Of a stretch of 64,000 nucleotides of DNA, positions 10,689 to 19,124 are shown piece after piece (the first letter of the stretch is position 1; each line of letters begins with the position of its first letter). The DNA lies in the NCBI RefSeq assembly GCF_001884135.1, contig NZ_MAOC01000007.1, positions 62,001 to 126,000 on the forward strand. The letters are read 5' to 3'. This DNA comes from Bacillus nitratireducens (GTDB taxonomy: Bacteria > Bacillota > Bacilli > Bacillales > Bacillaceae_G). The notes beneath the pieces were generated by a model, which did not search any database, was not told where the DNA came from, and saw only the letters and a program-made list of their open reading frames with translations. Made by a program: the position numbers and the translations under genes.

Positions 10689-11555
10689 TTACATAAATTC
10701 AGCAACAAGTTCATCAAACATTTTCTGATCCATATTTAAATCAGCTTGCACTAAAGGCTTCTCACTATACCCTTTTACAAGTTCTTGGTATGAAGGTTGC
10801 TTTGTATTTTGATAAATTAAACCTGTTACTAACCCGTTCTTTTCCATTAATGTTTGCATAGCCATCATGCGGTTAGATGGATCATATCCTTCTACTGTAC
10901 TTAGTTTCGTTAAATTCTCTTTAAACCAATCATAAGTATTTACTTTATTGTAAGTAACACATGGACTAAATACATTAATTAATGAAAAGCCTTTATGGTT
11001 AATACCAGCTTCAATAATTTGCGTTAATTCTTTTAAATCACTTGAAAAGCTTTGCGCCACAAATGTCGCACCAGCTGTTAAAGCCATTTCCATAACATTT
11101 AGTGATGGTTCAATTGAACCTTGTGGTGTACTTTTCGTTTTAAATCCAGCTTCACTACGTGGTGAAGTTTGACCTTTTGTTAATCCGTAAATTTGGTTAT
11201 CCATTACGATGTACGTAATATCAATGTTACGACGAATAGAATGGATCGTATGTCCCATACCAATCGCAAAACCATCACCGTCACCACCGGATGCAATAAC
11301 TGTTAAGTCACGATTTGCCATTTTTACACCTTGTGCAATCGGAAGAGCACGTCCGTGAATACTATGCAAACCATATGAATTAATATACCCTGAAATACGA
11401 CCTGAACAGCCGATACCAGAAATAACAGCTAGCTCATCTGGATTTAAACCAACGTTAGCTGCCGCACGCTGAATCGCAGCCTGCACCGAGAAGTCTCCGC
11501 AACCTGGGCACCAGTTTGGTTTTACACTGTTACGAAAGTCCTTAAATGTTGCCAT
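10689..11555 (-). CDS. korB: 2-oxoacid:ferredoxin oxidoreductase, beta subunit
   Basis: With KorA this enzyme oxidatively decarboxylates a 2-oxoacid, probably 2-oxoglutarate, to its CoA ester while reducing ferredoxin. The 288-residue beta subunit binds thiamine diphosphate and an iron-sulfur cluster. WCPGCGDFS supplies cluster cysteines. GGDGDGFAIGMGH is followed by MDNQIYGLTKGQTSP, the thiamine-binding region, and a further conserved cysteine is in SPCVTYN. Its start overlaps the 3' end of korA by 14 bp, so the two are translationally coupled. Substrate choice between 2-oxoglutarate and other 2-oxoacids is inferred from the Bacillus orthologue. Confidence 0.93.
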   Translation of the reverse strand: MATFKDFRNSVKPNWCPGCGDFSVQAAIQRAAANVGLNPDELAVISGIGCSGRISGYINSYGLHSIHGRALPIAQGVKMANRDLTVIASGGDGDGFAIGMGHTIHSIRRNIDITYIVMDNQIYGLTKGQTSPRSEAGFKTKSTPQGSIEPSLNVMEMALTAGATFVAQSFSSDLKELTQIIEAGINHKGFSLINVFSPCVTYNKVNTYDWFKENLTKLSTVEGYDPSNRMMAMQTLMEKNGLVTGLIYQNTKQPSYQELVKGYSEKPLVQADLNMDQKMFDELVAEFM

Positions 11556-13299
11556 TTAATACAACCCCTTTTTTGCATTCGTTGTAAATCTCTTTCGGCA
11601 AGAATGGATTTCCATCGTATTTTAAAAGACTAGAAATTTTCTCACCACTGCCAAGATTCATTTTCATAATGTTAGCAAGCTGACCAGTTGCATTGTTTTC
11701 TACTACTACAACACGCTTCGCTTTTTTCACAAGTGGATCGATTTCAGCTGTTGGGAACGGATGAATTAAACGTACATGGGCATGGTTTACTTTCATTCCT
11801 TCTTGTTCCAAACGTTGCATTGCCTCTTCGATCGCACCACGAGTTGAGTTAAAGCCAACTAACAATACGTCTGCGTCATCATGCTTAGCATTTTTGTAAA
11901 TAGGGGTATTAAACTGCAAGTTCGCCATTTTACGGAAACGTTTGTCCATTTGATCTTTACGATTTAACGCTGATTCAGATGGTTTACCCGTTTCATCATG
12001 TTCTACACCTGTAACATGGTGAATACCATTTTTCATACCAGGTAAAACACGTGGTGAAATTCCATCTTCTGTTACTTCATAACGCTTGAAGTATGCTTTA
12101 TTTTCACGTTCTGGTAATTCTACTTCTAAATCAAGCTTACCGCGACGAATTTCAACCTTATCTAACTTAAGTGGCTCTACTGTTTGCTTTCCTAAAGAAA
12201 GCTGTAGATCTGTTAAGAAGATAACAGGCACTTGATATTCTTCTGCTAAATTAAATGCTTCTACAATATCATAGAAAGCTTCTTCAACTGTACTTGGCGC
12301 CATTACGATCTTTGGAATTTCACCATGCGTTCCGTAAATCATAGCCATTAAGTCAGACTGCTCTTGTTTTGTTGGTAAGCCCGTACTTGGACCACCACGT
12401 TGTGTATCAATGATAACTAGCGGTGTTTCAGTAATACCTGCTAAACCTATTGCTTCCATCATTAAAGAAAGACCAGGACCAGCAGATGCTGTTAATGTAC
12501 GAACACCAGCGTAGTTTGCACCGATTGCCATTGTACAAGCTGCGATTTCATCCTCAGTTTGGATTACTGTCCCGCCGACTTTCGGTAACTTTTTAATTAA
12601 GTATTCCATAATTTCAGATGCAGGTGTGATTGGATATGCAGACATAAAGCGAGCACCACCAGCTACTGCACCAAATGCGATTGCATCGTTTCCAATCATA
12701 AACATGCGTTTCTTACCGTCAGCTTTTTCAAGCTGCATCATGTTTACTTTTTCACCAAGCAATTCTTTCATATATTGAGAGCCGCGTTTAATGGCTTCCA
12801 TATTCTTTTGAACGACTTGCTCTCCTTTACGACCAAAGATTTCTTCAACAACCTCTAAATACGCTGTTTCGTCTAATCCTAATACCGCACTAGATGCCCC
12901 AACAGCAACCATGTTTTTCATTAATGATGTGCCTAACTCTGAAGCAATATCTGTAAACGGTATCACATATAGATTTACATCTGTATTATCAGGTATTGTT
13001 GGATTAAATTTTGCATCCGCAACTACAATTCCACCCGGACGTAGTTCGTGGAAGTTAAAATCAATTGTTTCTTGATCAAAAGCAATTAAAATATCTAAAT
13101 CATCTGAGATCGCGCGTACTTCTGTTGTACTTACACGAATTTTATTATTTGTATGGCCGCCTTTAATACGTGATGAGAAGTGGCGGTAACCGTATAGGTA
13201 ATATCCTAATCGGTTTAATGCAATACAGAAGATTTCCCCTGTACTTTCAATTCCTTCACCTTGTTGGCCTCCAACTTTCCATGAAAGTTGACTAATCAT
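11542..13299 (-). CDS. korA: 2-oxoacid:ferredoxin oxidoreductase, fused gamma-alpha subunit
   Basis: This is the large subunit of the ferredoxin-dependent 2-oxoacid dehydrogenase. Residues 1 to about 180 form the gamma domain (KVGGQQGEGIESTGEIFCIA and SSRIKGGHTNNKI). The rest is the alpha domain, showing GNDAIAFGAVAGGARFMSAY and then the PITPASEIMEYL motif, with a C-terminal transketolase-like region. Fusion of gamma and alpha is normal for the 585-residue two-subunit type. A ribosome-binding site lies just before ATG 13299. The gene forms a two-gene operon with korB. Such enzymes are usually linked to low-potential ferredoxin metabolism, here probably an alternative to the NAD-dependent dehydrogenase. 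Confidence 0.93.
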   Translation of the reverse strand: MISQLSWKVGGQQGEGIESTGEIFCIALNRLGYYLYGYRHFSSRIKGGHTNNKIRVSTTEVRAISDDLDILIAFDQETIDFNFHELRPGGIVVADAKFNPTIPDNTDVNLYVIPFTDIASELGTSLMKNMVAVGASSAVLGLDETAYLEVVEEIFGRKGEQVVQKNMEAIKRGSQYMKELLGEKVNMMQLEKADGKKRMFMIGNDAIAFGAVAGGARFMSAYPITPASEIMEYLIKKLPKVGGTVIQTEDEIAACTMAIGANYAGVRTLTASAGPGLSLMMEAIGLAGITETPLVIIDTQRGGPSTGLPTKQEQSDLMAMIYGTHGEIPKIVMAPSTVEEAFYDIVEAFNLAEEYQVPVIFLTDLQLSLGKQTVEPLKLDKVEIRRGKLDLEVELPERENKAYFKRYEVTEDGISPRVLPGMKNGIHHVTGVEHDETGKPSESALNRKDQMDKRFRKMANLQFNTPIYKNAKHDDADVLLVGFNSTRGAIEEAMQRLEQEGMKVNHAHVRLIHPFPTAEIDPLVKKAKRVVVVENNATGQLANIMKMNLGSGEKISSLLKYDGNPFLPKEIYNECKKGVVLNGNI

Positions 13300-13526
13300 C
13301 TCCTACACCCCTTTTGGCTGCATTCATTGTAGTGTATTTTTTTACAGTATTAGTTTAGCATTTTTTATACAAATAAACTACAATGGACGCAAATTATGCC
13401 TCTTCTGATTTCCCTGAATCTTTAGTATAAAGCTATTTCGTTTTCCATTCTAGTATTAGGTCTTAAAAAAATCAATAAATTCAAGTGAATTCATTTTAAT
13501 TTTTCTGAATTTTTAAAATACAATCT

Positions 13527-14450
13527 TTAGAACGTTACACAGTCAACAAAATTTTTATACAAAAATCGATCTACAGTTGATTCACTATACTTTTTACACA
13601 GGTGATTAATTATATTTTCATAATCCCTGTATGCTTCTACACCTACAACAGTTTCTAAAATCCCATCAAAATCAGAACCGAATCCTATATTTTTTTCTCC
13701 ACCTAATGAACAAATATATTCCACATGTCTTAATATATCTGCTATATTCGCTTGTCTTTCATTCGTTAAAAACTGCGGTACGAATGTAATACCAATAATG
13801 CTATTTTTCTTTATGAGAGCTCTTATTTGTTCATCGGTTAAATTGCGTGGATGCCCACAAAGTTGATAACAGTTTGAGTGAGATGCAATTGGGTTTTTAG
13901 CTATTTCTATAACATCCCAAAAGCTTCTTTCATTTAAATGAGACACATCGGTCCATAAATCTAACATATTAAGTTCTTGTACAACTTGTCTACCAAATGT
14001 AGTTAAGCCTGCACCACGTGTCTCTAGCGCCCCATCAGCTAATAAATTGGCATAGTTCCATGTTAATCCAAAGGAACGTACACCTAAGCGATAAAACAAA
14101 CGTAATTTCATCGCTTCTTTTCCAATCGCTTCGCATCCTTCTAATGTTAATAACGCTCCAATCTCGTCCTGTTTTAGCATGTTAATATCGTTTTTTGTCT
14201 GAATAAACTTCATTCCTGGTAGCGATAGAATTTCACTATGAAAAATATCTATCATTTGCAGTGCAACTTCAAAGCGCTTTTCATACGCTACTGTTTCTGG
14301 TATATATATCGCAAAGCATTGTATACTTCCTTTTCTTTTCTTTAATTGTTCAAATGTAATATGTAATTGTGAATCGTTTTGAAAGTCTTTTTTTCCCTTT
14401 GCACTCCATAACTGAAAGAGTACATCGCAATGAGCATCAAAAATTTTCAT
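13527..14450 (-). CDS. Membrane dipeptidase family M19 (renal dipeptidase-like)
   Basis: This is a zinc-dependent peptidase of family M19, whose members cleave dipeptides, often with D-residues. The metal-binding pattern is visible: DAHCD at the N terminus, LTLEGCEAIG, DVSHLNE, ASHSNC and GFGSDFDG. I start it at ATG 14450, giving 307 residues, because GGAGG is 7 bases upstream; ATG 14456 would be only one base from that site. An upstream extension to 14486 would run into the spoVS terminator. I see no signal peptide, so the enzyme is probably cytoplasmic. It may recycle peptidoglycan or other dipeptides; the substrate is unknown. Confidence 0.88.
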   Translation of the reverse strand: MKIFDAHCDVLFQLWSAKGKKDFQNDSQLHITFEQLKKRKGSIQCFAIYIPETVAYEKRFEVALQMIDIFHSEILSLPGMKFIQTKNDINMLKQDEIGALLTLEGCEAIGKEAMKLRLFYRLGVRSFGLTWNYANLLADGALETRGAGLTTFGRQVVQELNMLDLWTDVSHLNERSFWDVIEIAKNPIASHSNCYQLCGHPRNLTDEQIRALIKKNSIIGITFVPQFLTNERQANIADILRHVEYICSLGGEKNIGFGSDFDGILETVVGVEAYRDYENIINHLCKKYSESTVDRFLYKNFVDCVTF

Positions 14451-14469
14451 ATTCATTCCTCCACTATAA

Positions 14470-14505
14470 AAACAACCTGTTTGCATACATGCAAACAGGT
14501 TGTTT
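14470..14505 (-). terminator. Terminator of spoVS
   Basis: AAACAACCTGTTTGC and GCAAACAGGTTGTTT form a perfect 15-bp stem with a 6-base loop, 5 bases after the spoVS stop codon. Confidence 0.88.
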
Positions 14506-14509
14506 CAAC

Positions 14510-14770
14510 TTAACGAGGTTCTACAATTAATTTTATTGCCGTACGCTCTTCGCCATCGATCATAATATCTGTAAACGCTGGGATACAAATCAGATCCAAA
14601 CCACTAGGCGCTACAAATCCTCTTGCAATTGCTACTGCCTTTACCGCTTGATTCAATGCACCTGCACCAATAGCTTGAATTTCTGCTGTTCCGCGTTCGC
14701 GAATAACACCTGCAAGTGCACCAGCTACAGAATTAGGGACCGACGTTGCTTTAACTTTTAATATTTCCAT
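14510..14770 (-). CDS. spoVS: Stage V sporulation protein S
   Basis: SpoVS is a small Alba-fold protein needed for passage to stage V of sporulation in B. subtilis. The 86-residue product starting at ATG 14770 (MEILKVKATSVPNSVAGALA) has exactly the family length. GAGGAGG precedes this ATG, so the longer upstream frame is not used. A sigma-H type promoter match is located at 14827-14856, agreeing with the known sigma-H control of spoVS. It lies between ymdB and the dipeptidase, and its own strong terminator makes it a single-gene unit. Confidence 0.97.
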   Translation of the reverse strand: MEILKVKATSVPNSVAGALAGVIRERGTAEIQAIGAGALNQAVKAVAIARGFVAPSGLDLICIPAFTDIMIDGEERTAIKLIVEPR

Positions 14771-14826
14771 TCCGCGTTTCCTCCTCGTTTTTATAAAAAG
14801 TAATAGCAATTATTTCACTTTAACTT

Positions 14827-14856
14827 ATATTCACGAGGAATGGCACGTATTCCTGC
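14827..14856 (-). promoter_or_regulatory. Sigma-H promoter of spoVS
   Basis: On the minus strand GCAGGAATA, 12 bases, then CGTGAATAT matches the sigma-H consensus RnAGGAwww, 11-12 bases, RnnGAATww, with a single departure. It lies about 57 bases before the spoVS start. Confidence 0.65.
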
Positions 14857-14919
14857 TAAATTTCTGTAATTTTTCTAAAAAATTAAAATATAATGACTTC
14901 TCTAACTTTTCGTTAAAAA

Positions 14920-15714
14920 TTACTCAAAAAACGGCTGATCATCATTAATTAAAATGCGTTCAATTTTCTTCGCTTTCCCTGTATTTGGATCCACATCGAT
15001 TAAAACTGCACTTAATTGCGTTCTGCCATTCGTTACCTCAAAACGTACTGGTAAGTTCGTTAAAAACTTCTTCAATACCGCTTCGCGATCCATACCTAAA
15101 ATACCATCATACGGTCCTGTCATACCAACATCTGTAATATAAGCTGTTCCGCTTGGTAAGATACGATTATCAGCTGTAGGAACGTGTGTATGTGTACCTA
15201 CTACAGCTGTAGCACGGCCATCTACGTACCAACCTAACGCCTGCTTCTCACTTGTTGTTTCAGCATGAAAATCAACAAAGATAATATTCGTACGTTTTTT
15301 TGCAATATTGATTAATTCATCCACTTTTCGGAATGGACAATCAATTGGAGGTAGGAAAGTACGTCCTTGTAAGTTAATTACTGCAACTTCTGTTCCGTTA
15401 CAGTTCACAAAGATAAGACCTTTTCCTGGCGTTCCTTCTGGGAAGTTAGCTGGTCTTGCAAGATATTTAGCATCATCAATAAATTCAAATACTTCACGAT
15501 TATCCCAAGCATGGTTTCCAAGCGTAACTGCCTGTGCCCCGCACTCCAAAAAGTTTCGATATATTTTTTCCGTAATTCCACGTCCACCCGCAGCATTTTC
15601 TCCATTAATGATTGTTACTGTAGGTGTATATTTTTTCTTTAATGCCGGTACGTACTGTTGAATCATGTCTCTACCAGGAGATCCTACTACATCCCCAACA
15701 AATAATATTCTCAT
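14920..15714 (-). CDS. ymdB: Metallophosphodiesterase YmdB
   Basis: YmdB is a calcineurin-like phosphodiesterase that hydrolyses 2',3'-cyclic nucleotides and influences the choice between motility and biofilm formation in B. subtilis. The 264-residue product starting at ATG 15714 (MRILFVGDVVGSPGRDM) has the family length. Metal-binding motifs are FVGDVVG, NGENAAGG, LGNHAWDNRE, VDFHAETTSEK and GTHTHVPTAD. It directly follows rny, as in B. subtilis, although the rny terminator at 15863-15891 suggests partly separate expression. Confidence 0.95.
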   Translation of the reverse strand: MRILFVGDVVGSPGRDMIQQYVPALKKKYTPTVTIINGENAAGGRGITEKIYRNFLECGAQAVTLGNHAWDNREVFEFIDDAKYLARPANFPEGTPGKGLIFVNCNGTEVAVINLQGRTFLPPIDCPFRKVDELINIAKKRTNIIFVDFHAETTSEKQALGWYVDGRATAVVGTHTHVPTADNRILPSGTAYITDVGMTGPYDGILGMDREAVLKKFLTNLPVRFEVTNGRTQLSAVLIDVDPNTGKAKKIERILINDDQPFFE

Positions 15715-15862
15715 ATGTCTTACCCTTTCTATGTACTGCATTTTTTATTACCTTACTCTAACAAGCAATTTCCTTATAATATTAAAAATTTACCTATTAT
15801 AAGTTTCTTTCACTTGCATACTTCTCATAAATAATTTTATTTTACCCAATTCCAACACAAAA

Positions 15863-15891
15863 AAATAAAGTGGTGTTTCACCACTTTATTT
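15863..15891 (-). terminator. Terminator overlapping the end of rny
   Basis: AAATAAAGTGGTG and CACCACTTTATTT form a perfect 13-bp stem with a 3-base loop. A T-run follows on the minus strand. The stem overlaps the rny stop codon, so ymdB would depend on readthrough or its own promoter. Confidence 0.88.
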
Positions 15892-17448
15892 TGCGTATTC
15901 CACTGCACGTGTTTCACGAATAACAGTAACTTTAATATGTCCTGGATAATCCAGTTCACTTTCAATACGTTTTCGAATATCACGAGCTAAACGATGAGCT
16001 TCTAAATCATCAATTGTATCTGGTTTTACCAGAATACGAACTTCACGTCCTGCTTGAATTGCGAAAGATTTTTCTACGCCTTCATAAGACTCTGAAATTT
16101 CTTCTAACTTTTCAAGACGACGAATGTAGTTCTCAAGTGTTTCACTACGAGCTCCCGGTCTTGCAGCTGATAATGCATCTGCTGCTGCAACTAGAACTGC
16201 AATGATAGAAGTTGGTTCTGTGTCACCATGGTGAGATGCGATACTGTTTATTACAACAGGATGCTCTTTATATTTCGTTGCGAGTTCAACACCAATTTCA
16301 ACGTGGCTACCTTCTACTTCATGATCAATTGCTTTTCCGATATCATGTAATAGACCAGCACGTCTTGCTAGTTTTTCATCCTCACCAAGCTCCGCTGCCA
16401 TAAGTCCAGTTAAATATGCAACTTCCATAGAGTGTTTTAAGACGTTTTGTCCATAACTTGTACGGTATTTTAAACGACCTAAAATCTTAATTAAATCTGG
16501 ATGTAAGCCATGAACACCCACTTCAAACGTTGTTTGCTCTCCGACTTCACGAATATACTCGTCCACTTCACGTCTTGATTTTTCGACCATCTCTTCAATA
16601 CGCGCTGGGTGAATACGTCCGTCCTGTACTAGTTTATCAAGAGCGATACGAGCTGTTTCACGACGAATCGGGTCAAATCCAGATAGAATTACCGCTTCTG
16701 GTGTATCATCGATAATAAGGTCAATACCTGTTAACGTTTCTAGCGTACGAATATTACGACCTTCACGTCCGATAATACGTCCCTTCATTTCGTCGTTTGG
16801 AAGATTTACAACCGAAACGGTTGTTTCAGCAACATGATCAGCTGCACATCTTTGCATTGCAAGAGATAAAATCTCTTTTGCTTTCTTATCCGCTTCTTCT
16901 TTCGCACGAACTTCACTTTCTTTTACCATAACGGCAATTTCATGAGAAACTTCACTTTCTACTTTACCAAGAATAATTGCTTTCGCTTGTTCGCGTGTCA
17001 GATTGGAAATGCGCTCTAATTCTGTTTGTTGCTTTTGAACTAACTCTCCCACTTTGCTTTCCAACTCTTCAATCTGTTGTTGTTTCGCTACAAGAGAATC
17101 CTCTTTCTTTTCCAACTGTTGCTCGCGCTTATCGAGCGTTTCGTCTTTACGATCAAGGTTCTCTTCTCTTTGCATTAAACGATTTTCTTGTTTTTGTAAT
17201 TCGCTTCTACGGTCACGAATTTCTAATTCAGCTTCTGTACGAAGTGTATGAATTTCATCCTTTGCTTCTAAAAGCGCTTCTTTCTTAAGTGCTTCTGCTT
17301 CACGATTCGCTTCGTCTAGAATACGTTTCGCTTCATTAGTTGCACCATTAATCTTCGCTTCAGCAATAGACTTTCGAACAAAAAAGCCAACAACTGCACC
17401 GACTGTTGCAAGCAAAATGGAGATGAGTATCCAAACTGTACTACTCAT
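15886..17448 (-). CDS. rny: Ribonuclease Y
   Basis: RNase Y is the membrane-anchored endonuclease that starts decay of many mRNAs in Gram-positive bacteria. The 520-residue product from ATG 17448 has an N-terminal membrane helix ([19 protein letters not shown]). A long coiled coil of about residues 30-200 follows, then a KH domain ([20 protein letters not shown]) and an HD domain with the catalytic pair in [13 protein letters not shown]. The start is chosen on family length and on the GGGGAGGTG ribosome-binding site; the upstream extension has none. The long leader carries a consensus promoter and several hairpins. The partner ricA is in the same window. Confidence 0.97.
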   Translation of the reverse strand: MSSTVWILISILLATVGAVVGFFVRKSIAEAKINGATNEAKRILDEANREAEALKKEALLEAKDEIHTLRTEAELEIRDRRSELQKQENRLMQREENLDRKDETLDKREQQLEKKEDSLVAKQQQIEELESKVGELVQKQQTELERISNLTREQAKAIILGKVESEVSHEIAVMVKESEVRAKEEADKKAKEILSLAMQRCAADHVAETTVSVVNLPNDEMKGRIIGREGRNIRTLETLTGIDLIIDDTPEAVILSGFDPIRRETARIALDKLVQDGRIHPARIEEMVEKSRREVDEYIREVGEQTTFEVGVHGLHPDLIKILGRLKYRTSYGQNVLKHSMEVAYLTGLMAAELGEDEKLARRAGLLHDIGKAIDHEVEGSHVEIGVELATKYKEHPVVINSIASHHGDTEPTSIIAVLVAAADALSAARPGARSETLENYIRRLEKLEEISESYEGVEKSFAIQAGREVRILVKPDTIDDLEAHRLARDIRKRIESELDYPGHIKVTVIRETRAVEYAK

Positions 17449-17672
17449 GATTTCACCTCCCCTTGCTATGAATGAAAAAAGACTGTCGGCATGTACATTG
17501 AATAGCAACGTACAGCAAAGACCGTCGTCCCGCTTTTTTAAGGGACTTTCTTCATTTCACAATTAAAATGTCATATTATTATTTCGGCAAGATTTAAGTC
17601 TTACTCCGAATATTACTTCTCTTCTTGAGAAGAGTATATCGTATATAAGAAAAAATATACATTCTCATTGTA
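17449..17672 (-). promoter_or_regulatory. Structured 5' leader of rny
   Basis: The region between the rny promoter and its start codon, about 210 nt, contains several possible hairpins on the minus strand. One has TACTCTTC arms near 17618-17640. One pairs AAGA and TCTT near 17590. One pairs GTCCC with GGGAC near 17522-17546. The last is an imperfect hairpin at 17478-17528 that ends in six T, 30 bases before the ATG. This arrangement suggests transcription attenuation, but that is inference. Confidence 0.45.
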
Positions 17673-17695
17673 TCTATCGCAATTTTCATTGTCAA
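17667..17695 (-). promoter_or_regulatory. Sigma-A promoter of rny
   Basis: On the minus strand a perfect -35 TTGACA (17695-17690) is separated by exactly 17 bases from TACAAT (17672-17667). Confidence 0.8.
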
Positions 17696-17896
17696 GCGTT
17701 GTCTACTTTTACTTTCTTTACCTTCAGCCCTGAATCTTATCTGAATTCGAAAAGTAGGTAGCATATTATCCTGGAAAACCTTAGTAAATCCCATTGTCTT
17801 CACGTAAAATATATGAATATTCCTCTTTACACATAGCCTTTTGGATAGAATAAATATTTTATCTCCAACTATATACAACGCTTTCATAGCGAATTT
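17696..17896. other. Gene-free stretch between recA and rny promoter
   Basis: I see no gene or clear signal here. A long minus-strand frame at 17594-18013 overlaps the end of recA, has no ribosome-binding site and is not a gene. In B. subtilis, as I recall, pbpX sits between recA and rny; nothing like it is present. Confidence 0.6.
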
Positions 17897-17897
17897 A

Positions 17898-17931
17898 AAA
17901 ATAAAAGACACGATTCCGTGTCTTTTATTTT
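17898..17931 (-). terminator. Terminator of recA
   Basis: AAAATAAAAGACACG and CGTGTCTTTTATTTT form a perfect 15-bp stem with a 4-base loop, ending at the recA stop codon. Confidence 0.88.
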
Positions 17932-18962
17932 TAATCTTGAAGGGTTGAATCTTCCGTGTCTTCAACACCAGAGTCTTCACCAATTCCATGATGTTCACGA
18001 ACAAAGAAGGCAATTTCCTCTCTTAAATCCGTATTCTCTTTTAAGAATTGCTTCGAATTCTCACGACCTTGTCCTAAGCGTTCTTCATTATAAGAGTACC
18101 AAGCACCACTCTTTTGCACGATATCAAGTTCAGAAGCCATATCTAAGATTTCACCTTCTCTTGAAATACCTTCTCCGTACATAATATCAACTTCAGCAAC
18201 ACGGAATGGTGGTGCTACTTTATTTTTAACTACTTTTACTTTCGTTTTATTACCAACGATGTCGTTACCTTGTTTTAACTGCTCAGCACGACGCACTTCA
18301 AGACGGACAGTTGAATAGAATTTCAACGCACGACCACCTGGAGTTGTTTCTGGGTTTCCGAACATAACCCCAACTTTTTCACGAATTTGGTTGATAAAGA
18401 TTGCGATTGTTTTTGATTTGTTGATTGCACCTGAAAGTTTACGAAGTGCTTGTGACATTAAACGTGCTTGTAAACCAACGTGAGAGTCACCCATGTCTCC
18501 TTCGATCTCAGCTTTCGGTACAAGAGCTGCTACAGAGTCAATTACGATAATATCAACCGCGCCACTTCGTACAAGTGCTTCTGCGATTTCTAGTCCTTGC
18601 TCCCCTGTATCAGGCTGTGATAATAGTAATTCATCGATGTTAACACCTAATTTTTGTGCATAAACAGGATCCATCGCATGCTCCGCATCGATAAATGCTG
18701 CTTGTCCACCTTGTCGCTGTACTTCCGCGATTGCATGTAATGAAACTGTTGTTTTACCTGAACTTTCAGGTCCGTAAATTTCAATAATACGGCCACGTGG
18801 GTATCCGCCTACCCCTAGTGCCACATCTAGTGCTAAAGAACCACTTGAAATTGTAGAAATTCTACGCTCCGCTTGTTCTCCTAATTTCATAATTGAACCT
18901 TTACCGAATTGCTTCTCTATTTGTTTTAACGCCATATCTAATGCCGCTTGACGATCACTCAT
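17931..18962 (-). CDS. recA: Recombinase RecA
   Basis: RecA forms filaments on single-stranded DNA, carries out strand exchange and stimulates LexA self-cleavage in the SOS response. The 343-residue protein has the Walker A motif GPESSGKTT, the Walker B region [13 protein letters not shown], loop L1 and L2 segments including [20 protein letters not shown], and an acidic tail ([12 protein letters not shown]). AAGGAGGAAT precedes the ATG. A LexA box and sigma-A promoter lie upstream and a strong terminator follows. The cinA-recA order is conserved in Firmicutes, where CinA is linked to competence. Confidence 0.99.
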   Translation of the reverse strand: MSDRQAALDMALKQIEKQFGKGSIMKLGEQAERRISTISSGSLALDVALGVGGYPRGRIIEIYGPESSGKTTVSLHAIAEVQRQGGQAAFIDAEHAMDPVYAQKLGVNIDELLLSQPDTGEQGLEIAEALVRSGAVDIIVIDSVAALVPKAEIEGDMGDSHVGLQARLMSQALRKLSGAINKSKTIAIFINQIREKVGVMFGNPETTPGGRALKFYSTVRLEVRRAEQLKQGNDIVGNKTKVKVVKNKVAPPFRVAEVDIMYGEGISREGEILDMASELDIVQKSGAWYSYNEERLGQGRENSKQFLKENTDLREEIAFFVREHHGIGEDSGVEDTEDSTLQD

Positions 18963-18995
18963 TCATAATTCCTCCTTAACTGAACTGCTAATCTT

Positions 18996-19025
18996 ATTAT
19001 ACCTATTTTCAATTCAATTTGCCAA
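18996..19025 (-). promoter_or_regulatory. Sigma-A promoter of recA
   Basis: On the minus strand TTGGCA, 18 bases, then TATAAT lies just downstream of the LexA box and about 35 bases before the recA start. Confidence 0.65.
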
Positions 19026-19032
19026 CAAAAAT

Positions 19033-19046
19033 CGAACATTTATTCG
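19033..19046. promoter_or_regulatory. LexA (SOS) box upstream of recA
   Basis: CGAACATTTATTCG matches the Bacillus SOS box CGAAC-4 bases-GTTCG with one mismatch. It is immediately upstream of the recA -35 element, as in B. subtilis, indicating damage-inducible expression. Confidence 0.8.
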
Positions 19047-19090
19047 ATTTTTTTATTTTATATCGAATCAAACTAGATTTTCCCACAAAA

Positions 19091-19124
19091 AAAACCAGAA
19101 GAAACTCATATCTCTTCTAGTTTT
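19091..19124 (-). terminator. Terminator of cinA
   Basis: AAAACCAGAAGA and TCTTCTAGTTTT form a 12-bp stem with one wobble pair. Eight T residues follow on the minus strand. It overlaps the cinA stop region. Confidence 0.82.

Noticed and set aside
14451-14486. A longer N terminus for the M19 dipeptidase
   Set aside because: The extension lies in the spoVS terminator hairpin and has no ribosome-binding site, whereas ATG 14450 has one at ideal distance.
17594-18013. A 139-codon open frame on the minus strand overlapping the end of recA
   Set aside because: It has no ribosome-binding site, overlaps recA in another frame and spans the recA terminator. Its composition looks like translated non-coding DNA.
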